From NCBI RefSeq assembly GCF_003651185.1, contig NZ_RCDC01000010.1, positions 1 through 46,298 of the forward strand: a stretch of DNA of 46,298 bases. The letters run 5' to 3'. Of the stretch, positions 1-6,675 are shown in pieces; the first letter of the stretch is position 1; every line of letters starts with the position of its first letter. The notes beneath the pieces are model-generated. The model was not told the origin of the DNA. It worked only from the letters and a program-made list of their open reading frames with translations, and did no database searches. Position numbers and translations under genes: made by a program. The stretch is from Stenotrophomonas rhizophila (GTDB taxonomy: Bacteria > Pseudomonadota > Gammaproteobacteria > Xanthomonadales > Xanthomonadaceae).

Positions 1-560
1 CCGATCTCGCTCTGGTCGCCTTCCAGCGCCAGGCGGGCCGAACCCGAGATGATCGGGGTGTCATCGCCCGGGAAGTCGTACTTGCTCAGCAGCTCGCGGA
101 CTTCCATCTCGACCAGTTCCAGCAGCTCGGCGTCATCGACCATGTCTGCCTTGTTCAGGAAGACGACGATGTACGGCACACCGACCTGACGCGAGAGCAG
201 GATGTGCTCACGGGTCTGCGGCATCGGGCCGTCAGCAGCCGAACAGACCAGGATCGCGCCGTCCATCTGGGCAGCACCGGTGATCATGTTCTTGACGTAG
301 TCAGCATGGCCCGGGCAATCGACGTGGGCGTAATGACGTTCGGTGGATTCGTATTCGACGTGTGCGGTCGAGATCGTGATGCCACGTGCCTTTTCTTCCG
401 GCGCGGCGTCGATCGACGAGTAGTCCTTGAACTCACCGCCAAAGCGCTCGGCACCGATCTTGGTCAGTGCGGCGGTCAGCGTGGTCTTGCCGTGGTCAAC
501 GTGACCGATGGTGCCGACATTGACGTGCGGCTTGGTGCGCTCGAACTTACCCTTGGCCAT
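1..560 (-). CDS. tuf: Elongation factor Tu, 5' part only
   Basis: EF-Tu delivers aminoacyl-tRNA to the ribosome as a GTP-bound cytosolic complex. The reading frame starts at the ATG complementary to 558-560 and begins MAKGKFERTKPHVNVGTIGH. The P-loop GHVDHGKTT, the switch I region with RGITI, the DCPGH motif of G3 and the NKAD motif of G4 are all visible, so the identification is secure. The gene runs off the left edge after about 186 codons, so domains 2 and 3 are not seen. It lies just downstream of tRNA-Tyr, tRNA-Gly and tRNA-Thr on the same strand, the arrangement of the tufB locus in many gammaproteobacteria, and is probably co-transcribed with them. Confidence 0.97.
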   Translation of the reverse strand, partial: MAKGKFERTKPHVNVGTIGHVDHGKTTLTAALTKIGAERFGGEFKDYSSIDAAPEEKARGITISTAHVEYESTERHYAHVDCPGHADYVKNMITGAAQMDGAILVCSAADGPMPQTREHILLSRQVGVPYIVVFLNKADMVDDAELLELVEMEVRELLSKYDFPGDDTPIISGSARLALEGDQSEI

Positions 561-601
561 GGCTGCTTATCTCGAAATCGTCTGAATTGGTAGCACTTAG
601 A

Positions 602-677
602 TGGTGCTCACGAAAGGAATCGAACCTTCGACCTCCTCCTTACCAAGGAGGTGCTCTACCGACTGAGCTACGTGAGC
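602..677 (-). tRNA. tRNA-Thr (anticodon GGT)
   Basis: The minus strand folds as a complete 76-nt tRNA. The 7-bp acceptor stem is GCTCACG/CGTGAGC, the anticodon stem is CCTCC/GGAGG around loop TTGGTAA, the T-loop is GGTTCGATTCC, and CCA is encoded at 602-604. Anticodon GGT reads the threonine codon ACC. It is the last tRNA before tuf. Confidence 0.97.
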
Positions 678-724
678 GAGTTTTGTATTATGGCACGAAT
701 TTGAATATATTCAAACTCATTCAA

Positions 725-798
<74 letters not shown>

Positions 799-826
799 AT
801 CGGAAGCTCTTGCCACAACATGAAAC

Positions 827-912
827 TGGTGGAGGGAGGTGGATTCGAACCACCGAAGGCGTAAGCCAGCAGATTTACAGTCTGCCCCCGTTGGCCGCTT
901 GGGTATCCCTCC
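827..912 (-). tRNA. tRNA-Tyr (anticodon GTA)
   Basis: This is an 86-nt class II tRNA on the minus strand with a long variable arm. The acceptor stem is GGAGGGA/TCCCTCC, the anticodon region is CAGACTGTAAATCTG with anticodon GTA, and CCA is encoded at 827-829. It is the first gene of the tRNA-tuf transcript. Confidence 0.97.
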
Positions 913-969
913 TTACCACCCTGTCCCGTGGCGCCGAAGCGTTTTCGGTGTGGGGTGGAAGAGCCGTGA

Positions 970-998
970 ATTTTGGGGATAAACGGGGGTTCTGTCAA
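970..998 (-). promoter_or_regulatory. Promoter of the tRNA-Tyr/Gly/Thr-tuf operon
   Basis: On the minus strand there is a perfect -35 box TTGACA (993-998), a 17-bp spacer and a -10 box CAAAAT (970-975, 4 of 6 matches to consensus). It sits about 60 bp upstream of tRNA-Tyr. The sequence just after the -10 is GC-rich, as is usual for growth-rate and stringently controlled stable-RNA promoters. That regulation is inferred from the family, not shown. Confidence 0.7.
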
Positions 999-1050
999 CA
1001 ACCTTTTTGAATTTTTTCACATGATTGTCCAATTGCCTTGTCGGGACGGG

Positions 1051-2064
1051 CTATTGGCCCGGCAACGGCAGTGTTTCGCTGGCGAAGATCGCCACATGCG
1101 GCACGCCATCGGCACCGATCCAGCCGCGATACATGCCCTGGGTGTTGAACGGCGTCGCCGCGCGACCGTCGGCGGCGAGCACGATCGCGCCGCCATCGCC
1201 ACCGAGGGCGGGAATGCGCTCGTTGATCACCGCACGCCCCGCGTCCACCGGGCCCTGCTTGAGGTACTGCATGCGCGCACAGATATCGTGCGCGGCTGCA
1301 GTGCGGATGTAGTACTCGCCCCAGCCCGTCCCCGATACCGCGCATCCTGCATCGGCATAGGTGCCCGCGCCGATGATCGGTGAGTCGCCCACACGGCCAT
1401 AGCGCTTGTTGGTCATCCCCCCGGTGGAGGTGCCGGCGGCGAGCTTGCCGTCCTTGTCCAGCGCGACCGCCCCGACGGTGCCAAAGTGGCGCGCCGTTTC
1501 CAGATCCGCATGGGCCTGGCCGCTGGCCTCTTCCTTCAGCGCCTTCTGCAGCTGCTGCCAGCGCTTGTCCGTGCGGAAATACGACGGATCCACCAAGGGA
1601 ATTCCCTGGGTGCTGGCGAAGGCCTCCGCGCCCTGCCCCACCATCATTACGTGCGCAGAGTGCTGCATCACCGCCTCGGCGAGCAGGATCGGGTTGCGCA
1701 CGCGCTGCACACCGGCCACCGCGCCAGCCTTGAGCGTGGCGCCGTCCATCAGCGAGGCATCCAGTTCGTTGCGGCCATCGTGGGTGAACACCGCGCCCTT
1801 GCCTGCATTGAACGTGGGATCATCCTCGAGCACGGTGATCGCCGCAGTGACCGCCTCCAGCGCCGGCTTGCCGGCCGCCAGCGCGGCATGCCCTTTGAGC
1901 AGCGCCTGCTGCAGGGCCGCGCGTGCGGCCTTCTCCTCGGCGGGCGACAGATCCCCGCGCTCCACCCCCGCGCCCCCATGGATGACCAGCACCGGCTCGG
2001 CAGCGGTGGCCGCCAGCGGGAGCGACAGGCACAGCGACAACATCACCACAGCAGAACGCGACAT
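1051..2064 (-). CDS. iaaA: Exported isoaspartyl peptidase / plant-type L-asparaginase
   Basis: This is an N-terminal-nucleophile hydrolase that splits beta-aspartyl (isoaspartyl) dipeptides and, more weakly, asparagine. The 337-residue protein has a Sec signal peptide (about residues 1-22, ending ATAAEP), then VIHGGAG and the autocleavage site HFGTVGAVALD. Thr196 there becomes the catalytic N-terminus after the precursor splits into alpha and beta chains. A second glycine-rich motif, STGGMTNKRYGRVGDSPI, binds substrate in this family. The signal peptide places it in the periplasm. Downstream of and parallel to it is a cyanophycinase-like gene, whose expected beta-Asp-Arg product would suit this enzyme. 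That functional link is inference. Confidence 0.9.
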   Translation of the reverse strand: MSRSAVVMLSLCLSLPLAATAAEPVLVIHGGAGVERGDLSPAEEKAARAALQQALLKGHAALAAGKPALEAVTAAITVLEDDPTFNAGKGAVFTHDGRNELDASLMDGATLKAGAVAGVQRVRNPILLAEAVMQHSAHVMMVGQGAEAFASTQGIPLVDPSYFRTDKRWQQLQKALKEEASGQAHADLETARHFGTVGAVALDKDGKLAAGTSTGGMTNKRYGRVGDSPIIGAGTYADAGCAVSGTGWGEYYIRTAAAHDICARMQYLKQGPVDAGRAVINERIPALGGDGGAIVLAADGRAATPFNTQGMYRGWIGADGVPHVAIFASETLPLPGQ

Positions 2065-2156
2065 GGGCAGGCACTCTCAAGGGACGAGGCCTCATCATGG
2101 CACGCGCGTCGGGCCATCCACGCGCGTGGCCATGACCTCGAAACGCACGCCACAGC

Positions 2157-2179
2157 ATCCACGCATGGCGTGGATCTAC
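2157..2179 (-). repeat. SMAG/REP palindrome, GTAG-headed
   Basis: On the minus strand GTAG is followed by an 8-bp perfect stem ATCCACGC/GCGTGGAT around a 3-nt loop. The GTAG head supplies the TAG stop codon of the cyanophycinase-like gene at 2176-2178. It belongs to the short palindromic repeats abundant in Stenotrophomonas genomes. Confidence 0.8.
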
Positions 2180-3192
2180 CGGCGCAGCTGCAGGCGCCCC
2201 TCCCGGATATCCGCCGTCATCTCGAACGCCGCGTCGTCCACCCGGAAGCCATCCAGGTGCAGGCGACTGCCCTCGCCTACACCGGTCACCGGGATGGCGA
2301 GAAAATCCAGCGGTTTACCACCGCGCAGGCGATCGGCGGTGTGCTGCGGCATCACCAGCCACGCATAGCCGCCATCGCGGCTGAACACCCGGCCGGTGCC
2401 GTCGGCCTCCACGCACAGCGCGGTGTCTTCATCCACGCCGAGGCCGACCATGCCCTGCTGCCCGCTGCGCTGGGCGGCACGGGCCACGAAGACGATCAGG
2501 CGGCCGAGCCGGTCGCGCTTGCCGAAATGGGTATCGGTGACCACGTTGGCCAGGTACGGCATGGCCAGGAAATCACTGTCCAGCGTCACCGCCCGGCCCA
2601 TGGGATCGCGCAGGGCGCGCCGGGACGTCACGCTGCCGCCATCCAGGGCGCCGTAGCTGTAGCCCCCCAGGATGGCCAACCCGGCACTGGTCCCGGCGAT
2701 CGGCCGCCCGGCGCGGACGTGCGCATTGAGCGCCGCGTTCACCGCCGTGCCCTTCCAGAAACGGATATAGCGCGACTGGTCGCCGCCGGCGATGAAGATC
2801 GCATCGGCGGCGGCGATCACCCCCAGCACCGCCGGGTCGTCGGCCGCGCGCCGGCTGTTGAACACCAGGGTCTGTACCGAGGCCGCCCCACCGATCTCCC
2901 GGTAGAGCCGGTTCTGCAGCTCATCGGCACCGGAGGCGCGCAGGATCACCACCCGGCCATGGCCGGCACGCGCCAGCCACCACTGGAAAGCGGCCGGCAC
3001 CCATTTGCCACCGCCCATCAGCATCATCGCCGGCTCGGTATGGGTGGCGCGCGGGGCATCCAGGGCGCCCACCTCGTAATAGCGATAGCCCTGGTCCTGC
3101 AGACTGCGCGAATCCTGGGCGTGGAGGGGGAGCGGGAGCGCGGCGAGCAGCAGCCACAGGAGGGAATGGATCGGCCGGAAACCCTTGTGCAC
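2176..3192 (-). CDS. Exported cyanophycinase-like peptidase (S51 family)
   Basis: S51 serine peptidases of this branch cleave cyanophycin (multi-L-arginyl-poly-L-aspartate) to beta-Asp-Arg dipeptides, and some are secreted. Counted from the GTG at 3190-3192, the protein has 338 residues with a signal peptide up to about residue 25 (LPLHAQ). GGDQ lies at 136-139, the nucleophile Ser169 in GTSAG, and the hallmark DTHFGKRDRLGRL at about 220-232. I prefer this GTG because GGGGAGG lies five to six bases upstream. An ATG at 3219 would add nine residues, lacks a ribosome site and would overlap an operator-like palindrome. The stop codon lies inside a REP. Substrate is inferred from the family; other acidic-peptide substrates are possible. 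Confidence 0.82.
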   Translation of the reverse strand: MHKGFRPIHSLLWLLLAALPLPLHAQDSRSLQDQGYRYYEVGALDAPRATHTEPAMMLMGGGKWVPAAFQWWLARAGHGRVVILRASGADELQNRLYREIGGAASVQTLVFNSRRAADDPAVLGVIAAADAIFIAGGDQSRYIRFWKGTAVNAALNAHVRAGRPIAGTSAGLAILGGYSYGALDGGSVTSRRALRDPMGRAVTLDSDFLAMPYLANVVTDTHFGKRDRLGRLIVFVARAAQRSGQQGMVGLGVDEDTALCVEADGTGRVFSRDGGYAWLVMPQHTADRLRGGKPLDFLAIPVTGVGEGSRLHLDGFRVDDAAFEMTADIREGRLQLRR

Positions 3193-3218
3193 GTTGACCT
3201 CCCCGAATAAAAAGGGCA

Positions 3219-3232
3219 TGTAAGCGCTTTCA
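3219..3232. promoter_or_regulatory. LacI-family-type operator between divergent genes
   Basis: TGTAAGCGCTTTCA is a 14-bp near-perfect palindrome with one mismatched pair and the central AAGCGCTT typical of LacI/GalR-family operators, which often sit before TonB-receptor loci in xanthomonads. It lies between the cyanophycinase-like gene and the TonB receptor. A separate 17-bp dyad, TGCCA-N7-TGGCA, follows at 3238-3254. No LacI-type regulator gene is in this window. Confidence 0.45.
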
Positions 3233-3255
3233 CTCTTTGCCAGAGAAATTGGCAG

Positions 3256-3284
3256 TGGTCAACCCCGTAAAAAAGGCGTTAAAT
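3256..3284 (+). promoter_or_regulatory. Possible sigma-70 promoter of the TonB receptor
   Basis: TGGTCA (3256-3261) and TTAAAT (3279-3284) are separated by 17 bp, each matching consensus at four of six positions. The pair is about 75 bp upstream of the chosen start codon and just downstream of the two dyads, a layout compatible with repressor control. Confidence 0.3.
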
Positions 3285-3360
3285 GCGCGCCGTCCATTCG
3301 CGAAATGTGAATGGGGGACAGGCCTCCCTCGAGGCCGACACTTTCTTCTCGAGAATTCTC

Positions 3361-6108
3361 ATGCGTAAACAGGCGATGGCGTGGTCGATCCAGCTGGCGT
3401 TGATGGGTGTGGCCGCAACCGCGGGCGCCCAGACGCCCGACCCCGGGGTGCAGCAACTGGATACGGTGCAGGTCACCGGCTCGCGCATTCCGCGCGCGCA
3501 GGTGGAGGGGCCAGCCCCGGTCACCGTCATCACTGCCGAGCAGATCCAGGCCAGCGGCTTCACCAGCGTGCCGGACGTGCTGCGCTCGATGACCCAGAAC
3601 GGGGGGGAGACCCAGAGCCAGCAGTCCTCCAGCGGCGCGGACTTCTCGCCCGGTGCGCAGCAGGTCGACCTGCGCGGCCTGGGCCCCAACCACACCCTGG
3701 TGCTGGTCAACGGCCGCCGCATCGCCGATTTCCCGATGCCCTTCCAGGGCCGCAGCAACTTCACCGACGTCTCCAACATCCCGATCGGGATGATCGAGCG
3801 CATCGAAGTGCTGACCGGCAGCGCCTCGGCGATCTACGGCTCGGACGCCATTGCCGGCGTGGTCAACTTCATCCTGAAGAAGCAGGTCGATGGCACCACG
3901 GTCGACATGCGCATGGGCACCACCAGCGAAGGCGGCGGTGAGTCCTTTGACATGAGCATCGCCAGTGGCTTCGACGCCGGCCGCTTCAGCGCGGTCTACA
4001 GCCTGGAACTGCAGTCCCAGACCCCACTGTGGGCGTATGAGCGCAGCCAGCAGGATTCCACCCTGGATGCACCGACCGAGAGCGCCCGCGCCTTGCGTCG
4101 CGCCTACCTGCGCACCGACTACAACGACGACTACCTGGACCCGGGCCAGGCCACCTGCGATGCGCTGGCCGGCCAGAACAACGGCAGCACCCAGTACGCC
4201 GAGCGTGCGCGGTACGGCTTCTACTGCGGCAGCGACCGCTCGATCGGCTACGGCACGATCCTGAGCAAGCGCCGCGGTGCCAACGGCTATGCCGCGCTGC
4301 GCTACGCCTTCGACAACGGCGCAGAATGGTTCGCCGATGTGCAGATGGGTTACCACGACCTGGCGCTGATGCGCGATGTCACCCAGTGGGGCCGCATGGC
4401 CGCCGACGGCAATGAAGACGGCTACTTCTACAACCAGGCCACCGACCAGGTGGAGTTCTGGCAGCGCCAGTTCTCTCCGGAAGAGATGGGCGGGTTGAAC
4501 AACGGCATGGTGCGCAGCACCCAGAAGACCTTCAGCGTGACCACCGGCTTCAAGGGCGCCCTTGGTGCGGACTGGGAATACGAGGCTTCGCTGAGCCATT
4601 CGCAGTATCAATCCAGCATCCGCTGGCCGCAGATCATCGCCGCCAAGGCCAATGCGCTGTTCCTTGGCGAGCAGCTGGGCGAGTACACCGATGACGACGA
4701 CAACGTGTTCCCGGTGTTCAACGCCGACCCGGCGCGCCTGTACCGGCCACTGAGCCGCAGCGAGTACGATTCGATCGCCGCACGCACCACCTATACCCCG
4801 AAGTCGCGTACCGATACCGCCGCGCTGACCCTGACCAACGGCGAGCTGTTCGAGCTGCCGGGCGGCAAGGCCGGCTTCGCGGCGACCGCCGAGTTCGGCA
4901 ATCAGTCCTACGCACTGAATCCGGACCCGCTGGCGACGCAGTACTACTACTACAGCTGGAAGGATTCGGACGGCCACGGCAGCCGCAACCGCTGGGCGAC
5001 CGCGGCCGAGCTGCGCCTGCCGCTGCATGACACGTTCAACGTCAGCGTGGCCGGGCGCTTCGACCAGTACCGCTACTCCGGCAACACGATCGGCAAGGCG
5101 ACCTGGAGCGGTGGTCTGGAATGGCGCCCGATCGAGACCCTGCTGGTGCGTGGCTCCTACGGCACCGCCTTCCGCGCGCCAGACCTGCACTACGTGTATG
5201 CCGGCCCGGGCAATGATGAAACCAGTGCCAACGACTACTACGCCTGCGCGGTGGACGGCAGTGATGACTGCTCGGATTACGAGGAGAACCTGATCCGCAC
5301 GCGCGAAGGCAATCGCCAGCTGGATCCGGAAACGAGCACCTCGTGGAGCGCTGGCTTTGTGTGGTCGCCGGCAGCGGGGCTGGACCTGTCGGTGGACTGG
5401 TTCGATATCGACATGCGCGACCAGGTGCAGGACATGGATGTGAGCACCATCCTGCGCGACGAGGCGGCCTGCCGCCTGGGCGGCGCCGATGCGGCCTCGC
5501 CGACCTGCGTGGATGCGATCAGCCGGGTTACCCGCACCAGTGATGGCCGCCTGTATGGTGTGCACGTGAGCCCGATCAACATCGCGCGCGAAACGACCCG
5601 CGGCATTGATGTGGGCCTGCGCTACCGCCTGAGCACCGGGATCGGCGATTTCATCCTCAGCGGCAACCACACCTGGGTGAAGACGCACGATTTCCAACAG
5701 TTTGACGGCGATGTGGTCGAGGACCAGTTCGCGATCAACAGCGGTTTCGACATTCCGCGCACCAAGACCAGTGCGAGTGTGACGTGGGAGAACGCGGCGT
5801 GGTCGGCCACGCTGTACGGCTCACGGCTGGGCAAACTGCCCACCTACGACAGCTACGACCAGAGCTTTGATCCGGACAGCGGTGACAGCCCGTGGATCGC
5901 GGCGACGTACCGCTACAACGTGTCGCTGCAGTACCGCTTCGATGACCATTCGCGCCTGTCGCTGTCGGTGGTGAACGTGGGCAACAAGATGCCGCCGAAG
6001 GACGCGACGTACACGCCGTATCCGTACTACGACGTCTCCTGGTTCGACACCGTGGGCCGGACGCTCAATCTCCAGTACACCCACAAGTTTGGCGGTACGG
6101 CGCTGTAA
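3361..6108 (+). CDS. TonB-dependent outer-membrane receptor
   Basis: TonB-dependent receptors import ligands across the outer membrane using energy passed by TonB-ExbBD. From the ATG at 3361 the protein has 915 residues: a signal peptide ending AATAGA-Q at about residue 23, then the TonB-box/plug start DTVQVTGSRIPR. The plug carries DLRGLGPNHTLVLVNGRR and SASAIYGSDAIAGVVNF, followed by a long beta-barrel ending QYTHKFGGTAL. An in-frame ATG at 3283 would put 26 residues before a good signal peptide and is unlikely. There is no FecA-like signalling extension. The neighbours suggest the ligand is a beta-aspartyl peptide or polymer fragment; this is inference. The C-terminal residue is Leu rather than the common Phe. 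Confidence 0.92.
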   Translation: MRKQAMAWSIQLALMGVAATAGAQTPDPGVQQLDTVQVTGSRIPRAQVEGPAPVTVITAEQIQASGFTSVPDVLRSMTQNGGETQSQQSSSGADFSPGAQQVDLRGLGPNHTLVLVNGRRIADFPMPFQGRSNFTDVSNIPIGMIERIEVLTGSASAIYGSDAIAGVVNFILKKQVDGTTVDMRMGTTSEGGGESFDMSIASGFDAGRFSAVYSLELQSQTPLWAYERSQQDSTLDAPTESARALRRAYLRTDYNDDYLDPGQATCDALAGQNNGSTQYAERARYGFYCGSDRSIGYGTILSKRRGANGYAALRYAFDNGAEWFADVQMGYHDLALMRDVTQWGRMAADGNEDGYFYNQATDQVEFWQRQFSPEEMGGLNNGMVRSTQKTFSVTTGFKGALGADWEYEASLSHSQYQSSIRWPQIIAAKANALFLGEQLGEYTDDDDNVFPVFNADPARLYRPLSRSEYDSIAARTTYTPKSRTDTAALTLTNGELFELPGGKAGFAATAEFGNQSYALNPDPLATQYYYYSWKDSDGHGSRNRWATAAELRLPLHDTFNVSVAGRFDQYRYSGNTIGKATWSGGLEWRPIETLLVRGSYGTAFRAPDLHYVYAGPGNDETSANDYYACAVDGSDDCSDYEENLIRTREGNRQLDPETSTSWSAGFVWSPAAGLDLSVDWFDIDMRDQVQDMDVSTILRDEAACRLGGADAASPTCVDAISRVTRTSDGRLYGVHVSPINIARETTRGIDVGLRYRLSTGIGDFILSGNHTWVKTHDFQQFDGDVVEDQFAINSGFDIPRTKTSASVTWENAAWSATLYGSRLGKLPTYDSYDQSFDPDSGDSPWIAATYRYNVSLQYRFDDHSRLSLSVVNVGNKMPPKDATYTPYPYYDVSWFDTVGRTLNLQYTHKFGGTAL

Positions 6109-6135
6109 GCGCCGCTTCCGCTGGTCAGGGGATCA

Positions 6136-6166
6136 AAGACGGAGGCAGTGCCTCCGTCTTTTTTTT
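6136..6166 (+). terminator. Rho-independent terminator of the TonB-receptor gene
   Basis: A strong hairpin with arms AAGACGGAGGC and GCCTCCGTCTT and a three-base loop is followed by a run of T (6159-6166). It lies 28 bp after the receptor stop codon. Confidence 0.92.
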
Positions 6167-6216
6167 GTTCTGCGGCCGGCGGCCTGCGGCACCCGTTGCC
6201 GGGTGCGCTGTCTTTG

Positions 6217-6262
6217 TTTTCCACATGCGTCGTGGAAAGCCATGGGGGTTTGGTGTGGACAA
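6217..6262. repeat. 46-bp DnaA-box-like repeat, copy 1
   Basis: The unit begins TTTTCCACA (6217-6225), has the inverted partner GTGGAAA (6232-6238), then ATGGGGGTTTG, and ends TGTGGACAA (6254-6262). TTTTCCACA fits the DnaA-box consensus TTWTNCACA. TGTGGACAA is one base from the reverse complement of TTATCCACA. A weaker similarity continues to about 6316, where TTGTCCA recurs. Confidence 0.75.
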
Positions 6263-6329
6263 GTCCATGCAAGCCATGCAGCGCAACGCTTTCAGGACGT
6301 GGCTGTTTTTTGTCCAAACACCATCGCGG

Positions 6330-6375
6330 TTTTCCACACACACCGTGGAAAGCGATGGGGGTTTGCTGTGGACAA
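6330..6375. repeat. 46-bp DnaA-box-like repeat, copy 2
   Basis: This copy has the same architecture and length as copy 1, starting 113 bp after it: TTTTCCACA (6330-6338), GTGGAAA, TGGGGGTTTG and TGTGGACAA (6367-6375). The less conserved downstream part ends with TTGTCCACA at 6423-6431. Confidence 0.75.
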
Positions 6376-6457
6376 CCCTGTGTGAGCGATGCACTGCAAC
6401 GGTTTTCAGTGGTGGTCAGAAATTGTCCACATCGCCTGCGGGCGGGTCAGATGGGTT

Positions 6458-6479
6458 GCCGGCCAGCGGCCGGCACTAC
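6458..6479 (-). repeat. SMAG/REP palindrome
   Basis: On the minus strand GTAG is followed by a GCCGGCC-type stem-loop. It sits between copies 2 and 3 of the DnaA-box-like repeat and accounts for most of their wider spacing (160 bp instead of 113), as if it had inserted between them. Confidence 0.75.
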
Positions 6480-6489
6480 CGCACGCGGG

Positions 6490-6535
6490 TTTTCCACATG
6501 GTGCGTGGAGAGGCGTGGGGGTTTGTTGTGGACAA
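6490..6535. repeat. 46-bp DnaA-box-like repeat, copy 3
   Basis: The third copy has TTTTCCACA (6490-6498) and TGTGGACAA (6527-6535) intact. The inner arm has decayed to GTGGAGA. The following 60 bp resemble the tails of copies 1 and 2 and end with TTTTTTATCCA. Confidence 0.7.
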
Positions 6536-6624
6536 GTGAGGCGGAGGCATACCAGGCAAGCATTTCGGTGCCTGGTCATTTTTTATCCAGCCTGTTCATG
6601 GCGTGGAAGGTGCTTCTCCCGAAC

Positions 6625-6655
6625 GCAAACGCCCCGCTCAAGGCGGGGCGTTGCG
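6625..6655 (-). terminator. Hairpin terminator downstream of ychF
   Basis: Arms CGCCCCGC (6630-6637) and GCGGGGCG (6643-6650) form a strong stem with loop TCAAG. The stem can be extended past a bulge by CGCAA/TTGCG. The T-tract on the minus strand is short (GTTTG). Position, 20 bp after ychF, supports a terminator. Confidence 0.6.
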
Positions 6656-6675
6656 GGCATCAACGTGCGATGGAA

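Noticed and set aside
1380..1733. Proline/arginine-rich frame opposite the isoaspartyl peptidase gene
   Set aside because: It is a shadow frame in high-GC DNA with no start signal or domain.
3283..3360. N-terminal extension of the TonB receptor
   Set aside because: It would bury a normal signal peptide behind 26 hydrophilic residues, and it overlaps the putative -10 box.
3259..5697. Long open frame on the minus strand inside the TonB-receptor gene (about 810 codons)
   Set aside because: It is antisense to a gene with full TonB-receptor motifs. Its translation is Ala/Val/Arg/Gly-rich with no domain, a known artefact of high-GC codon use.
6217..6535. CRISPR array or origin of replication
   Set aside because: There are only three units with spacers of 67 and 114 bp and no cas genes. 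For an origin, the usual dnaA/dnaN/gyrB neighbours and an AT-rich unwinding region are absent.
6148..6539. Open frames through the 46-bp repeats
   Set aside because: The repeats are readable in more than one frame, no start has a ribosome site, and conservation follows DNA 9-mers and not codons. I treat the region as non-coding.
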